Positions 1-11,254 of a stretch of DNA of 64,000 nucleotides are shown here, in pieces. The stretch's first letter is position 1. Each line of letters begins with the position of its first letter. The DNA is taken from assembly GCA_039090855.1 (NCBI GenBank), contig CM077005.1, positions 74,272,607 to 74,336,606 of the forward strand, written 5' to 3'. A program made the translations under genes and the position numbers. The stretch comes from Macrothele yani. Taxonomy: Eukaryota > Arthropoda > Arachnida > Araneae > Macrothelidae. The notes under the pieces were generated by a model. The model did not search any database. It saw nothing but the letters and a program-made list of their open reading frames with translations, and was not told the DNA's origin.

Positions 1-25
1 AAAACATTTACACGAGTGGAACGAG

Positions 26-1640
26 TCAGTACGTTGTAGCTCCACCTCTGGCTCGAATACAAGCTGTTACTCGGCGTGACATAGGCTCATACGGTTCACA
101 GATACTGTCCTGAGGTATAGCATTCTAGATGGTGTCCAAAGCCAGTTCCCCGACATTCCGGGATGAGAGTAGGTGGTGTCCCATCATATCAGAAACATGT
201 TCGATCAGTTAAAGGTCGGGAGATCAGACTAGCCATGGAAAGGTGTCGCCATTACGGAGGCAGGATTAGGAGAGTCTGTGATCGGGCACGATCCTGTTGA
301 AAAATTGCTCACTGATGCTGCGACAGGAATAGCAGCATAACAGGTCGCCGAATGTCGTCAACGTACCGTTGAGACGTGAGGGTGGTACGGAGGATTACCA
401 AGTGCGTCTGGCTATCTTCGGAAATTCTTCCCCAGACAGTCACTCCTGGCGTGCCAGCCGTGCGCCTTTCCACGGTAAAAGTAGGACCCGTGTGTTGCCC
501 GGCTCGTCTCCGGACACGTATGCTCTGGTCATCTGCACCAAGTGGAAACCGTGACTCATCACTGAAGACAACACGATGCCACTAGACTCTATCCCACGTT
601 GATCGGGCCCGACACTACTGCAACTGGTGTCACCGATGTTCGCTGGTCAGTGGAACGTGGAGGAGCGTCCTTCTCGAGTGGATTTCCCGGGCCCTAAGTC
701 GTCTGGGAACGGTCCGGATGGCCACTTCCGTACCTGTAGACGACATAACATGGCCACTTCTGTACCTGTAGACGACATAACATGGCCACTTCCGTACCTG
801 TAGACGACACAACATGGCCACTTCCGTACCTGTAGACGACATAACATGGCCACTTCCGTACCTGTAGACGACATAACATGGCCACTTCCGTACCTGTGGA
901 CGACATAACATGGCCACTTCCGTACCTGTAGACGACATAACATGGCCACTTCCGTACCTGTAGACGACATAACATGACCACTTCCGTACCTGTAGACGAC
1001 ATAACATGGCCACTTCCGTAACTGTAGACGACATAACATGGCCACTTCCGTACCTGTAGACGACATTACATGGTCACTTCCGTACCTGTAGACGACATTA
1101 CATGGTCACTTCCGTACCTGTAGACGACATAACATGGCCACTTCCGTACCTGTAGACGACATAACATGGCCACTTCCGTACCTGTAGACAACATAACATG
1201 GCCACTTTCGTACCTGTAGACGACATAACATGGCCACTTCCGTACCTGTAGACGACATAAAATGACCACTTCCGTACCTGTAGACGACATAAAATGACCA
1301 CTTCCGTACCTGTAGACGACATAACATGGCCACTTCCGTACCTGTAGACGACATAATATGGTCACTTTCGACGAATTCCGTTCTGTTCGTGCTTCTGTCA
1401 CCACTGCACCATCCTTGCTTTCTGTCGTTGCCCTCGGCCTTCCACTGCCCGCTGGTCTCTGGGTTGTGTCCTCCTCGACCAATTGTCGCCAGCATCCATC
1501 TTCCGATTGCTTCTCTCACTATTGCGTTGATACGACAGAAGTTCCTGGCAATACGGGGACTTGAACAACCGGCCTCTCTCAGCCCAATCATACGTCTTCT
1601 CCCAAACTAAATCAACTGCTCATATTGTGCACGAATCAAA
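26..1640 (-). pseudogene. Tc1-like transposase relic, interrupted by a minisatellite
   Basis: The minus strand reads as a DDE transposase that would cut and paste its own element in the nucleus. Near 1591 an N-terminal helix-turn-helix stretch (IGLREAG, then GSGRPRATT) is visible. Near 560-530 the first catalytic Asp lies in VVFSDESRF, followed by RVRRRAGQ. The C-terminus ends RRVTACIRARGGATTY with a stop at about 26-28. Several frames are needed, so it is broken. A 32-bp minisatellite (719-1368) sits between the DNA-binding and catalytic halves; without it the coding length is about that of a normal Tc1 transposase (near 330-340 residues). The left inverted repeat would lie outside the window; I could not place the right one. 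Family assignment is firm, exact start is not. Confidence 0.8.
719..1368. repeat. 32-bp minisatellite inside Tc1 transposase (about 20 copies)
   Basis: Head-to-tail copies of a unit reading CATGGCCACTTCCGTACC plus TGTAGACGACATAA, 32 bp, with scattered substitutions such as GGTCAC for GGCCAC. Because 32 is not a multiple of three and the unit lacks minus-strand stops, all three minus frames stay open, giving apparent 100-160 residue ORFs that are artefacts. The flanks join as Tc1 transposase on both sides. Confidence 0.95.
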
Positions 1641-1849
1641 GTCGAGGCAACCTCGCAGTCCGTGGAGGTTAATGCAACCGCAATCCGCTGTCATAATTGT
1701 CCCTGCGTCCGAACTTTGCTCTTGATATACCTTCGGTCACTATTTAGTTATTGATCTTTCTTTTTTAATAATTTGCATATACGGACCTGAGGTACTTGAA
1801 TAGTGAGTTTCATCACGGTCCAATGACTTTTTCGGGTAGCTTCATTTTT

Positions 1850-2939
1850 GGCAAATAATGTGTTTTACCTGAACGAGTAGAATGTAGCCGCAGCTCTTCG
1901 TGAGTTTAGAACCGTCCAGAACTTGTGTAAAGGTCCACCCTCTGTCAGTTGCTGCAGTTAGATTGATGATTCGGAAGTTGGAGAAACAGGATCGCTGTGT
2001 GTTAGGGTGGAAGAGCACGAAAACCAGGTCCACCTCGGATAACTGAAGCTGCAATGGCTATTGCCGAAGAATCACACGACAGAGATGCTTGTAAATAAGG
2101 GGGTGACTAGATATGCCTTATTCCCCGGTATGGAATGTCTTGCGCAAACGTATTCAGTTTTATCTTTACAAGATGATTGTGATAAGCGACTGACATTTCT
2201 CTGACGTTTCTAGCCAGAATGGAAGACGGCGATGCTTGCCATTGGGAAATCATTTGGGCAGATGAGGTCCATTTTTGTCTGGAGGAAACTGTGAACATCC
2301 AAAACTGCTGAATTTGGGTAGCCGAATCACTCCCTACTCTCCAGGAATTCCCGTTGCATTCACTTAAAAGTACACTGTGATGTGGCTTCATAGCCGAGTT
2401 TATAATAGGGCCATTTCTTTGAAGATATCGCTCCTGCGGGACTAGTAACCTGTTAGATTACCGCAAGGAAATATCGCGATGTGCTGAGCAGTTTCAGTTT
2501 CGTCATTCTGCCTTTTCAGCAAAAACGATGCCCAGACGAGGATAGTTTTATGCAATACAGAACACCTACCCATATTGCACGAGCGGCACAGCAACTGCCA
2601 CGATATCATTTCACCTAAGAACGAGTGATTAGTCGCTTCTTTCCAGTTGCATGGCCACCAAGCTCCCATGACATTACACCATTCGATTTTCGGCTCTGGG
2701 ATTACCTGAAGGCCAACGTGCATCGTAGTGTTGTTTCGAACTTGGAAGCCAACGTATTACGGAACGTCTGTCTATTCCTCCAGACATGTTACATTCTGTT
2801 GTGGAACATGTTGTGTACTGGATGCACTGTCTGGTCCACAACAATGGCGGCAACATTTAACCAGGTCGTCTTCGGCACGGATGAACGCAATGTGCTGGAA
2901 TTGTGTAACACGTTCGTGACAACACATACGGTACGGTAA
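1850..2939 (+). pseudogene. mariner/IS630-type transposase relic
   Basis: Read across frames, the plus strand recalls a widespread arthropod DDE transposase family. The best block is 2625-2939 (ISRFFPVAWPPSSHDITPFDFRLWDYL), which matches the WPPRSPDLTPxDFFLWGYLK signature at the last catalytic acid. Around 2260-2340 there is a decayed DEVHFCLEETVNIQNC stretch, the usual site of the first Asp (here in W-A-D-E-V-H-F). Around 2400-2600 further family text (FIIGPF, RYRSCG) appears. Many stops and frameshifts separate these blocks. No inverted repeats were found. The coding order HTH, DDE agrees with the plus strand. Confidence 0.75.
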
Positions 2940-2944
2940 CTGTA

Positions 2945-3330
2945 ATAATTACTGTGATCAATAAATTGATATAATGTGACATGTTTTCTCGTAATTCCTT
3001 TCTGGATAATTTTTACGATTTTTTTACACTGTAAAGCGTCATATTCCTCTTATCAGAAGATTTGCGAAATAAACGTTTGTCACAGAATCTTTCTTCCCAT
3101 GCCATGAATAGTCTTCCTAATAAAGAAGGAAACCGGTCGTGCGCGTATCAGTACCTTGGATTGAGTATTGCAGCAGAAAAGTGATTCGAGGGCGGTTAGC
3201 CTAAGATTTTCATTGATTCTTTTTTTGGATAATTTCACTGCACTGAAACACTCGATTTGAACTTTGGATTCCCCAAACTGCCCTTGTTACAGCAATCCAA
3301 CACATTCAGGGTGGTATTTACTTCCGGCAG
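2945..3330. other. non-coding spacer, nothing recognised
   Basis: AT-rich sequence between the mariner-type relic and the LINE fragment. No ORF or repeat could be supported. Confidence 0.5.
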
Positions 3331-3559
3331 CTAGCGGGTATGCCATCATCGTTCCGATCTGCATAGTCTAAGGACTAAGCCAAAGCCCGTGTACCACCAC
3401 TTGCTAAGTTTTGGTGAGGTCGGAGTACCCTAGAGTGCCGACCAAGAGCTTAGCAAGAAACCGTCTGCATCTCAGAAGAAGCTTTCTCCTAAATCAACCG
3501 GTTGAACTCGGACTCAAAAGGGGTTCCCCCTAATCAACCGCGGCCGTTCGTCCTCCTCT

Positions 3560-4550
3560 GATGTCACAGTCTGAGGATAATAAGCAAGTACATGATAGAG
3601 TGTTTGCAACTCCTACGGAGTTAGTGCTTAAGATTATTGGCTACATACCCGAATTGGAGTCGATAACGGGAAACGACTCCAATAAGTTAGTAGCCAGTAG
3701 ACAATAGAATTTGGGCAATGCTGCGCAAGATGCAAAACGCCTGAGAACACCAAAACATTCAGTTGGCAGACCTTGAAGGCAGACTCAAGGAAAGGGATGA
3801 GCAGAAGTGCTCAGTCTCAGAGCAAAACCCTACTCCTTGGGGGAGTGGAAGGGAACACAGAAGACACAAGGGTCAGTGCCGGCCCCCTAAAACAAAGAGC
3901 TGGAAGGAAAGAAGCACGTACTGCAAAAAAAGATGTGTTTTCAGAGGAAATAAAGAAGATACTCCAGTCTGCAGTTAATTGGGGCAAACACTGCAGATTG
4001 GTGTTAGAGATGTGAAAAAAATTAGAAAGTGAGGGGTACCGGTGTAGTGTTCCAAGATGGAAGAGATGTCATCCTCCAAGAGAAGGAACTGAGGAACACT
4101 CCTAAGACCAAAAGCAGTTTCCTCCCGAAGGCACACCTGAAGAGGTTCCTACGTCTAATAATGTACAACGTAAATGGTCACCTCTCAAAATCGGAGTTCG
4201 AGGAACGGGTTCACGAACAGAAACCCCGACCTTCATAAAGAGAATATCTCTCTGAGATTTTCCATTAAGGTCAAATGAGGCAGGGTTCATTGGATTGTGG
4301 ACGCCGAACCCTCCGTCTTTAAGATTTTAATGAAGAAGGAAATACTGAACCTTGCTTGGTCAGTGCTCTACCTTTGTGAATACATGAGGGAAATCAGGTG
4401 ATTTAAAGGGAATCGCTTGGGCTGTTTTAAGAGCAGGTACACCGAAGTGGAAGATAGGTGTGGCAACTGCGGTGGGGTGGGCCACCACCATCACATGTGA
4501 TGCCACACCAAAGTGCAGTAATTGCACATTTGCAAACTCAATGTTCTATT
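3560..4550 (+). pseudogene. LINE ORF1 (gag-like) relic with zinc knuckle
   Basis: Reading frames change several times. An early MSQSEDNKQVHDRVFATP stretch begins at about 3560. Near 4165-4210 LIMYNVNGHLSKSEFEERV resembles the RNA-binding part of LINE ORF1 proteins. At about 4459 the codons give CGNCGGVGH followed, after one frame change, by TCDATPKCSNC. This is C-x2-C-x4-H-x4-C spacing with the start of a second knuckle. In living relatives this protein coats the element RNA. This copy is clearly dead. Confidence 0.55.
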
Positions 4551-4639
4551 TGTAGCTCACACCAATCATTCCAGCTTCATTAAACTTATTCGAGTCTTAT
4601 CAGGGAATTAGAGAAAGTTATAAATCGGGTCAACTAAGG

Positions 4640-4920
4640 TAGATTCGACTAAAGCCGGCATAAGAGTACTTCAACTCAACATCCACCATGCGAGAGCCGC
4701 AACAGCTCATACTCTGAAAACAGCGAGTGAAGTCGCTGCAAAGATATTGCTCATTCACGTGCCTTACCACTCATAGGAGACAGTTCCTGAGTTTTCGAAC
4801 TCATCAAGACAATATCACTCTCGTAGTGAGAATCCCCTGGCTGGCACTGTCGTCCTAGATTCAGAACTCTCAGTTATGGAACTGGAATGCACACTCAATG
4901 TGATAGCTTTGGACTAGGTC
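4640..4920 (+). pseudogene. LINE ORF2 endonuclease N-terminus
   Basis: The frame at about 4667 reads IRVLQLNIHHARAATAHTL, which matches the opening of the APE-type endonuclease of R1/LOA-like LINEs (family text LQxNLxHxRAAT). It decays into stops by 4770 and cannot be followed past 4920, where the element is apparently truncated. In intact relatives the domain nicks target DNA for reverse transcription. Confidence 0.6.
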
Positions 4921-4924
4921 GAGC

Positions 4925-5689
4925 TACAGATGGCTCGGACTGGGGGAAGTTTTATTAATGGCACACGGTACATCTGTTTTTATTTTAAAGTGTGCAAATT
5001 ACTAGTTTCTTAACAAAGAATTCGATTTTATGTAACTTTGAGTAAAAAAATCTGAAATCATAGCTTTGGTAATAATATTCAAAACAGATATTCTTTCTTA
5101 TGATATTCTTTTACTTTTTCTTTTGTAAAAAATATCTTATTTCTTACGCTATGCCCTGCTAACGGGCATAGCATAAAAAATAAACGATGCACATAAAAAA
5201 TTCCAGACGCATGTGGATTTTTCCGAACTGACTTCAGCATCAAAGGTGTCGTCAGACTAAAAGTCTAAGTTTATGCATTCTAAGTGGAAGCATCTGCATC
5301 AAAAACGCGGAAAAATGCTTGGAAAATTGTGCGATGGTTACAGCAGTCAGATACATGAAGAACTTTTTAAATAGGACTTTTCAGTACCAGAAGAAAAGTA
5401 ATCTAAGCGTTAGGTTCTTACCGTACATTCCAGAAGACCTGAGTTCTGTTCCCGGATGAAGCATGGGTGGTGTATTCGCTTTGCGTTTTCAAACTGAACA
5501 GCCCTGCGTTTGGATGGGCTACTGCTTATGTTCCTTAGACCTGCTTGCTGTGATTGCTAAAAATCTAACTGAGAAAAAACACGGCCTCTAGAAGCGTGGG
5601 AGCAGCTTTAAATTGTAGATGAAAACATGAAACTTTATATCAGATGTAAAATGGATTGTACTAATCATAGATAAATTTATTTGCCGTTA
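4925..5689. other. non-coding stretch with a hairpin and a possible DDE trace
   Basis: Mostly AT-rich. Around 5420-5530 the plus frame reads FPDEAWVVYS, then NSPAFGW. This vaguely recalls the first-Asp block of IS630/mariner transposases (xDEAWFHLSGYVNSQN) but is too short to call. Nothing else is supportable apart from the hairpin at 5148-5172. Confidence 0.3.
5148..5172. repeat. perfect 9-bp hairpin
   Basis: GCTATGCCC, a 7-nt loop, then GGGCATAGC, with flanking A/T bases extending the pairing imperfectly. Role unknown; it could be an element end. Confidence 0.7.
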
Positions 5690-7640
5690 AAAGGAGTTTT
5701 TCAAGGCGAAGACAAGAAACGGAGATATCGTCGAAAAGAAATTGGGTTGAAAACTGCATCAAATATTTTATCGTAATTACAGCTATATTTAATGAAGAGA
5801 GATGAGAACAACTAAAGGAGATGGGACTTCCAAAGTGGAAATATATAGAGCTATGCAAGACAATACGAAAAAGTATCACTGAAGACGTAAGGAAATTCAA
5901 CTGTGAACTAGTAAAGAAAGCAATTGAAAACAACCAAAGCCTAAAGATTGCAAAGGGACATCTTAGTAAATGAAGAAACAGATTAAGACACTGAGAAAAG
6001 AAGATGGTTCTGTAACAAGAAATAGAAGCGAAATTTTGACAATAGTGAAAGATTTCTACTCCAAATCATATTAAAGGGATGATACATGTACTCTAGACAT
6101 CATGAAAGGTGCCAGTACCAGAGTTATTCCAGTCCTTCCAGCAGAAAGTACACATGCAATCATGAACATGAAACGGGGAAAAGCTTAAGGAGAAGATGGA
6201 ATTACCGTAGACATCATAAAAGAAGCAAGTGGAGAAATTGAAACAATACTCGCCCAAATTTTCACTCGATGCCTTGATGAAGGTAAGATTCCTGAGGATT
6301 GGAGCAACGCTACAAATAATCCTGCTGCATAACAAAGGTGACATTGAGGATCTCAGGAACTACAGACCTATCAGCCTTTAATCAGTGATTTATAAAATAT
6401 TCACTAAAGTTCTTTCACACCGCTTGAAGGTGACACTGGACATGGCTCAACCGAGAGAACAAGCTAGATTCAGGAGTGGCTACAGCACTGTAGATCATAT
6501 CCACGTACTGAGAGAACTAATTGAAAGAGCGAGGGTATATGAAATTCCACTGTGCATGGCTTTTATCGATTATGAAAAAGCCTTTGATTCGGTGAAACCA
6601 TCAGCATTTACAATGGCTTTAAAATCCTGCGGTATTGAAGATGCATACAATAATATTATTAATAACATCTATGAAAATGCAAGTGCAAAGATTCGGCTTT
6701 TTGAGAATACAGCAACCATAAAAATTGGAAAAGGAGTGAGATAAGGCGACACTATATTTCTCAAACTAATATATTCACCATCTCTCAAACTCTTTAATGC
6801 CACTCTGGAAAATGACTTTCAGTCACTGAACTGGGAAAACAAAAGGATAAAGTTTAATGGAGATTATTTAAATTACTTAATTCACCTTCGTTTTGCTGAT
6901 GACGTAGTCATTTTTGTAACTACCGCATCAGAGCTGCAGAGCATGATCCAGGAACGTGCTGTCAAGAGTAAAGAAGTGGAATTAAAAATGAACTCTCAGA
7001 AGACAAAAGTGCTTTTACAAGAAATGAAGATTTATCGATTGATGAGGAAAAGCTGGAGATAACTAATACCTACATTTATCTTGGACAGCAGATATCAAGT
7101 GAGGGTCACATTGATGAAGAAATTAATCAGTGTATAAAACTTGCCTGGAGAGCTCTTGGAAGAAACAGCATAATTTTCAAGAACAATATGCCATTATGTC
7201 TTAAAAAAAGTGTTGGATCAATGCATCCTTCCAGTGCTTACGTATGGTGCAGAGACGTGGAGCTTAAGTAAAAGAGACATACAAAGGCTACAGACAAGTC
7301 AAAGTAGCATGGAGATGTGCATGCTTGGTGTAACCAGGAGAGGTAAGAAGAGGAACTCTTGGATCAGAAAATGACAAGAGTGGAAGACATCATGACCAGA
7401 GTTAAATCCCTGAAATGGAAATGGGCTGGACATACTGCCAGAAGAACAGACCATCGATGGACAGCCGAAATTTTAGACTGGATTCCAAGGAACAGGAAAA
7501 GACTCAGAAGAAGACAACGAGGTAGATGGGTGGATGGAATTCGAAAGCATGTGGGAGTAACATGGAGGAGACTGGCACATGACAGACCGTTGTGGAAGAA
7601 CCTTGGGGTGACCTTCGTCCTGTAGTGGATTGATAATGGT
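5690..7640 (+). mobile_element. RTE-type LINE, reverse transcriptase to 3' end (5'-truncated)
   Basis: A long reverse-transcriptase relic. The best uninterrupted block is 6385-6744: IYKIFTKVLSHRL, the EQARFRSGYSTVDHI motif, and AFIDYEKAFDSV with the first catalytic Asp. The LRFADDVVIF box with both catalytic Asp residues is at about 6886-6915. Downstream are YIYLGQQISSEGHIDEEI and the C-terminal KWKWAGHTARRTDHRW (7407-7460). Upstream, 5700-6380 carries the linker in shifted frames. The endonuclease is absent, as expected for 5' truncation during target-primed integration. The 3' end carries a GATGAT-rich tail (7634-7657), typical of RTE elements. A second copy of the family lies at 46.6-50.9 kb. 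Several frameshifts make it inactive although the catalytic residues survive. Confidence 0.85.
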
Positions 7641-7805
7641 TGACAATGATGATGATACACCGAGTTATCACTGAATTATCATCACCCTTATCGAAAACTG
7701 GATGCAGCCTATTTCCAACCAGATTTCCGAGAGGGCGCAATTAGTCGACCAAAGTAGCATATATAAGGTGTGAGAGGAACAGTAAGTAGTACAATTTGGA
7801 GGGTG

Positions 7806-8108
7806 ATGGGTAAAAGGAAAGAATTATTGGACGTTGAGAAAGAACAGGTTGTGGGAGCTCGGGGAGTGGGTGCCTCGATTTTCCAAACGGCTGAACTGGT
7901 GGGTTGTTCGCGAACCGCTGTAGTTAAAGTGTATCAGGAATGGCCTGAAAATTATCAAACAACGACTCGGGGTAAAACTTGAAAGGACAGCGAAAGGTTG
8001 ATGTGAGAGGTGAGCGTCGGTTCCGACGACTCGTACAGTCCAAAAGACGCAGCACTAATCAAAAGTTGTCTGTAGCCAATACAACAGAGGTCGACCCGGA
8101 ACAGTATG
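7806..8108 (+). pseudogene. Tc1-like transposase N-terminal fragment
   Basis: Starts MGKRKELLDVEKEQVV and continues through AELVGCSRTAVVKVYQEW, the paired-like helix-turn-helix that binds inverted repeats in Tc1 transposases. After a stop near 7981 the family text resumes as RGERRFRRLVQSKRRSTNQKL. It ends near 8108 with no DDE domain. The same family appears at 24.8 kb (MRKAADLNDFDKSQIV) and at 55.5 kb (MGKRGDLINLDFG). Confidence 0.75.
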
Positions 8109-8545
8109 AGTTTCTTATTTAATTTGTCAATAAGGTTCGGGCTTTTAGCAAGTTTTAATTTTTTTATTTTCTTATAGTGGCTTCGGGAGCATTTGCCAGC
8201 CAGTCGACATTGGTTAATTCCTGTCGTTTACTGACAGCATAAAAGTCTTAGGTGGAAGCTCTCCTGAAGAAGGCAACTTGGTTTCCAATTTTCTAATTGC
8301 ATTTCTCTAATCTGCTTCTTTTTAAGAATGTTGTGCATTTTCCGAATTTGTTTCTTGTTATTAGTACTTCATGATATTTTGTTGATCCATTAGGTATGCT
8401 GCGAAATGCGCAACCTATCTTATTAGCTTTGTCGTATTTTGATTTTTTCAATCTAAAAATCAGATATGGTTTTCACCAATTATCTATATGTGTACTTTTA
8501 CATCTAACGTATGTAATTATATTCTGCATATAGAGTATGTATATA
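8109..8545. other. AT-rich spacer, nothing recognised
   Basis: No coding or structural signal seen between the Tc1 fragment and the next element's inverted repeat. Confidence 0.5.
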
Positions 8546-8573
8546 CACTATCTATCAACAAGTAAATGGACAT
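8546..8573 (+). repeat. left terminal inverted repeat of Tc1 element
   Basis: About 27 bp, matching the right end with two or three mismatches. TA precedes it at 8544-8545. Confidence 0.85.
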
Positions 8574-8608
8574 CTGTGATAGCAAAGGAATACGAAGTTT
8601 ATTCACCT

Positions 8609-9639
8609 TCAATAGTTGCTGGAGCTTCCGCGAGCGGCGATTACAGCTGCGACCCTTCGGGGCATACTCTCAACCAGGCGTTGTACGACGGCTAGCGTTA
8701 TTTTCTTCCACTCGGCTTGGAGAAGACAGGTCAGTTCCTTCACTGATTTCAGACGGTGGGAGGCACCCCTTAAGTCGACGCTCCAACTCGCCGCAGAGGT
8801 GCTCGATAGGGTTAAGGTCCGAGCTCTCGCAGGCCAGTCCATACGATTAACACCACTGTCACCATACCAAGCCATGGAGGACCTCGCAACATGACAGGTG
8901 GCATTGTCATCCTGAAAGTAGCATGCGTCCACCCCGTAAAACTGCCAAAAGGTAGGAAGCGCATGGTCATCCAAAATGGTGCAGTAGGTCTCGGCGTTGA
9001 GTCTACTAGGAATTGCGACCAAGGGGTCCCGTGCCATACCAGGAGAAACACCCCCATAGCATAATTCCACCGCCGCCGAACTTCACAGTTGGCACAATAC
9101 ATTCCGGCAGGAGGCGTTCTCCAGGCAGACGCCAAACCCAGACCTTGCCATCCAAACGGTAGAGGGTGAACCTTGATTCGTCGCTAGAGAACCTGTTTCC
9201 ACTGTTCAACGGTCCACAGTCGACGTTCTTTGCACCACGTTAGCCGAGCAGCGCTATTGGACTTGGTGATCAAAGGCTTGTGAGTGGCAGCACGTCCATG
9301 ATAACCGAGCAGATGGGCTTCCTTACGGATGGTATTCATCGAAAGAACACTCCCGGATGTCTGATGAAAATCCTCGCGGATATGGCCCATCGATTTGGTG
9401 TGGTTCTTCCGAATTTCTCTGGCCTGCACCCGTTTGTCTCTAACTCCCAGTTTTGTGGGTCTGCCGGGTCGGGGCACATTCCGACAGTCACCTCTCATAT
9501 TCCACTTGCCAATCACGTAGGCCACTGTCGATTTTGGGTACTTCAACTCGCTGGATATGTCACGTATGGATCGGCCATTTCTGTGATACCCGACGATTAC
9601 ACCTTTCTCGAAATCAGAGAGCTCCGAACTGCGTGGCAT
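8609..9639 (-). pseudogene. Tc1-like transposase, near full length with frameshifts
   Basis: Start chosen at MPRSSELSDFEKGVIVGY (9639); the upstream ATG at 9675 adds 12 residues unlike the family. HTH signature STVAYVIGKW is near residue 40. The frame breaks near 9195 just before [10 protein letters not shown] (first Asp), runs on through [18 protein letters not shown], and breaks again near 9030. CYFQDDNATCHVA carries the second Asp. The catalytic Glu survives in SSDLNPIEHL, but in a shifted frame, so a third indel pair is present. It ends SMPRRVAAVIAARG. About 340 residues in total, the usual length. It retains all three catalytic acids but needs at least three frame corrections. Confidence 0.88.
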
Positions 9640-9735
9640 CTTGCATGCGACTGGTTGCGTTGTTGTTTCCCACACGATATTTAACGGCGGCAGCCGTGAC
9701 GTGTATCAGGACCGCAGATATCGTCGATTGCAGGG

Positions 9736-9763
9736 GTATCCAATTACTTGTTGGTAGATAGTG
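9736..9763 (-). repeat. right terminal inverted repeat of Tc1 element
   Basis: Partner of the repeat at 8546-8573. TA follows at 9764-9765. Confidence 0.85.
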
Positions 9764-9804
9764 TATATATATTCATGAATCATGATTCCTATTATATATA
9801 TATA

Positions 9805-10780
9805 CTAGCTTTACTACCCGGCTTTGCCCGGGATTTCGGCTTATTAATTTCATATTTCCTTATATGTCACTGAAAAAATCGGGAAAAAAATTGATGCTTG
9901 CAAGAAAGAAAAAATCTGATTTCACAAATTCGGTCATTAGAAATTATTTAGTCATAGTGTTGTTATTTGAGCACTTGGCCGTACACAACATTTTTGGTTT
10001 CTCCTTCATCGGCGACAATATACAATTTTGTTGGATCCTTTGCTCTTGACATTCCAACATACAACTGTAGGATCAAACGGACCAAAAGCGTTACGAATTA
10101 CTTAACACTCGTCCAGGAGACACAGCATTGGGGCACTAACTGAACAAAATTCGTTAACAATTTGATATCGACGATCAAATGCATCACGTGCTTTCAGTTT
10201 CAGATGTTTTTCAGTGGCAAATCTCTATGATAAAAATGTTAAAAACGTATCTTTGCGAATATTTTATGAAACTGGCTGCAATTTTAATGAACACCATAAA
10301 TCGTTAATAGGGACATTACCTTCAAATTTCGCCTGAATTGGTAAATAACATTTTAAGTTATCCATCAAAGTTTTATTAACGTTTCTGCGTATATATTTCC
10401 GTTTACCGATGAATTAAAAATCCCATGCCTATTTTAAAAAGTTTTGACCGGATTCCGGTGAAATTTTGAGGAATTCCTCTTGTTACCAATTCATGGTGTT
10501 GATAAAAATTTCAGCCCGTTTCGTTAAGATTTCGCAAAGTTCGATTTTTGAATTTTTTTATGCACAGTTCTCAAAGAATAAAAACACCTGTGCATGTGCC
10601 GCGGAGATGAATGTAGTCACGTGCTTTCAGATTTGGAACATATAACGATGACGTAGCAAACGACGCTGACTTTATTCATTAGCTTATTAATTAAATCATA
10701 ACTCGCGTACGGAAAAACGTATAGATCTGAAAATAGTTGCGTTGACCTAGAAATTCCAGTAATAATAAGCTATGCAAATT
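9805..10780 (-). mobile_element. Helitron 3' portion
   Basis: On the minus strand the sequence ends with a GC-rich hairpin (CCCGG, 6-nt loop, CCGGG; 9817-9832), 8 nt, then CTAG at 9805-9808 followed by host T. This is the canonical Helitron 3' end (hairpin plus CTRR, insertion between A and T). A helicase C-terminal fragment lies 150 bp inside. The 5' end was not located; the 10780 boundary is a guess. Confidence 0.65.
9963..10070 (-). pseudogene. Helitron/Pif1-type helicase C-terminus
   Basis: The minus frame reads LQLYVGMSRAKDPTKLYIV, then ADEGETKNVVYGQVLK and a stop. The QLYVxxSRxxxPxxLxI and TKNVVYxxVL phrases mark the last helicase motif and tail of Helitron Rep/helicase proteins. Upstream, toward 10160, only scattered traces remain. 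In living relatives the protein unwinds and rolls the element during rolling-circle transposition. The position just inside the Helitron-type terminus supports the call. Confidence 0.7.
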
Positions 10781-10860
10781 TCACGATGCCACAGTTTGGC
10801 GTTCGAGAGCTTTTGCTGCTTCAGACAAACAGACGCTTTATGTTTTATATATATAAGATT

Positions 10861-11254
10861 ACACTGGAAAAAATGATTTGTAAATTCAGCAGAAAAATTG
10901 TTGAATCAACCAAACCATTTTGTCAATATGCAGTCAACAACAATGTTTGTTTAATTTACAAATGTATTTTGCTGAAAAGTATTATTGATTCTACAAAATT
11001 TATTGATATCATGAAAAAACGTTTTATTCATTTAACAAAATGCCTAGGTCGATCTTTGGGAATTTGTTTGATCCAACAACATGTATTGTTACCGTGTTAA
11101 AACGTTTAGTTGAATTAACAAAATATAGCCAACGAAATAATTTTGTGTTGCCAACAAAACAATTCAGATGGACTTTGGCTAAAACAACAAAATAAATCGA
11201 CAAAACAGCCCAACAAAACTATTTTGTTGTTTCAAACAAACTTTTTTCTCAGTG
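10861..11254. mobile_element. small non-coding TIR element (MITE-like), tentative
   Basis: Left end ACACTGGAAAAAATGATTTG and right end (reverse complement CACTGAGAAAAAAGTTTG) form imperfect inverted repeats of about 18 bp. The interior is AT-rich with repeated AACAAAA motifs and no coding. The right end abuts the mariner start at 11254. Confidence 0.45.

Larger units (their letters stand above)
3340..4920 (+). mobile_element. R1/Jockey-like LINE fragment (ORF1 end and ORF2 start)
   Basis: A non-LTR retrotransposon relic. A decayed ORF1 occupies roughly 3560-4550 and ends in a CCHC zinc-knuckle remnant. About 100 bp later a phrase typical of the start of the ORF2 apurinic-type endonuclease appears. 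The element stops near 4920, so no reverse transcriptase is present. The clade call (R1-like) rests on the LQLNIHHARAAT phrase and is tentative. Confidence 0.6.
8546..9763 (-). mobile_element. complete-ended Tc1-like transposon (1.2 kb)
   Basis: Both ends are present. The left end CACTATCTATCAACAAGTAA (8546) pairs with the right end, whose reverse complement is CACTATCTACCAACAAGTAA (ending 9763). TA flanks both sides, the Tc1/mariner target duplication. Length and one transposase in between are normal for the family. Confidence 0.88.

Noticed and set aside
630..1482. Overlapping minus-strand ORFs of 100-139 residues with MSSTGTEVAMLCRLQVRKW repeats
   Set aside because: All three frames of the 32-bp minisatellite are open; this is a consequence of unit length, not coding.
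5420..5560. A further mariner/IS630 transposase
   Set aside because: Only about ten residues (FPDEAWVVYS) resemble the family; recorded as a trace only.
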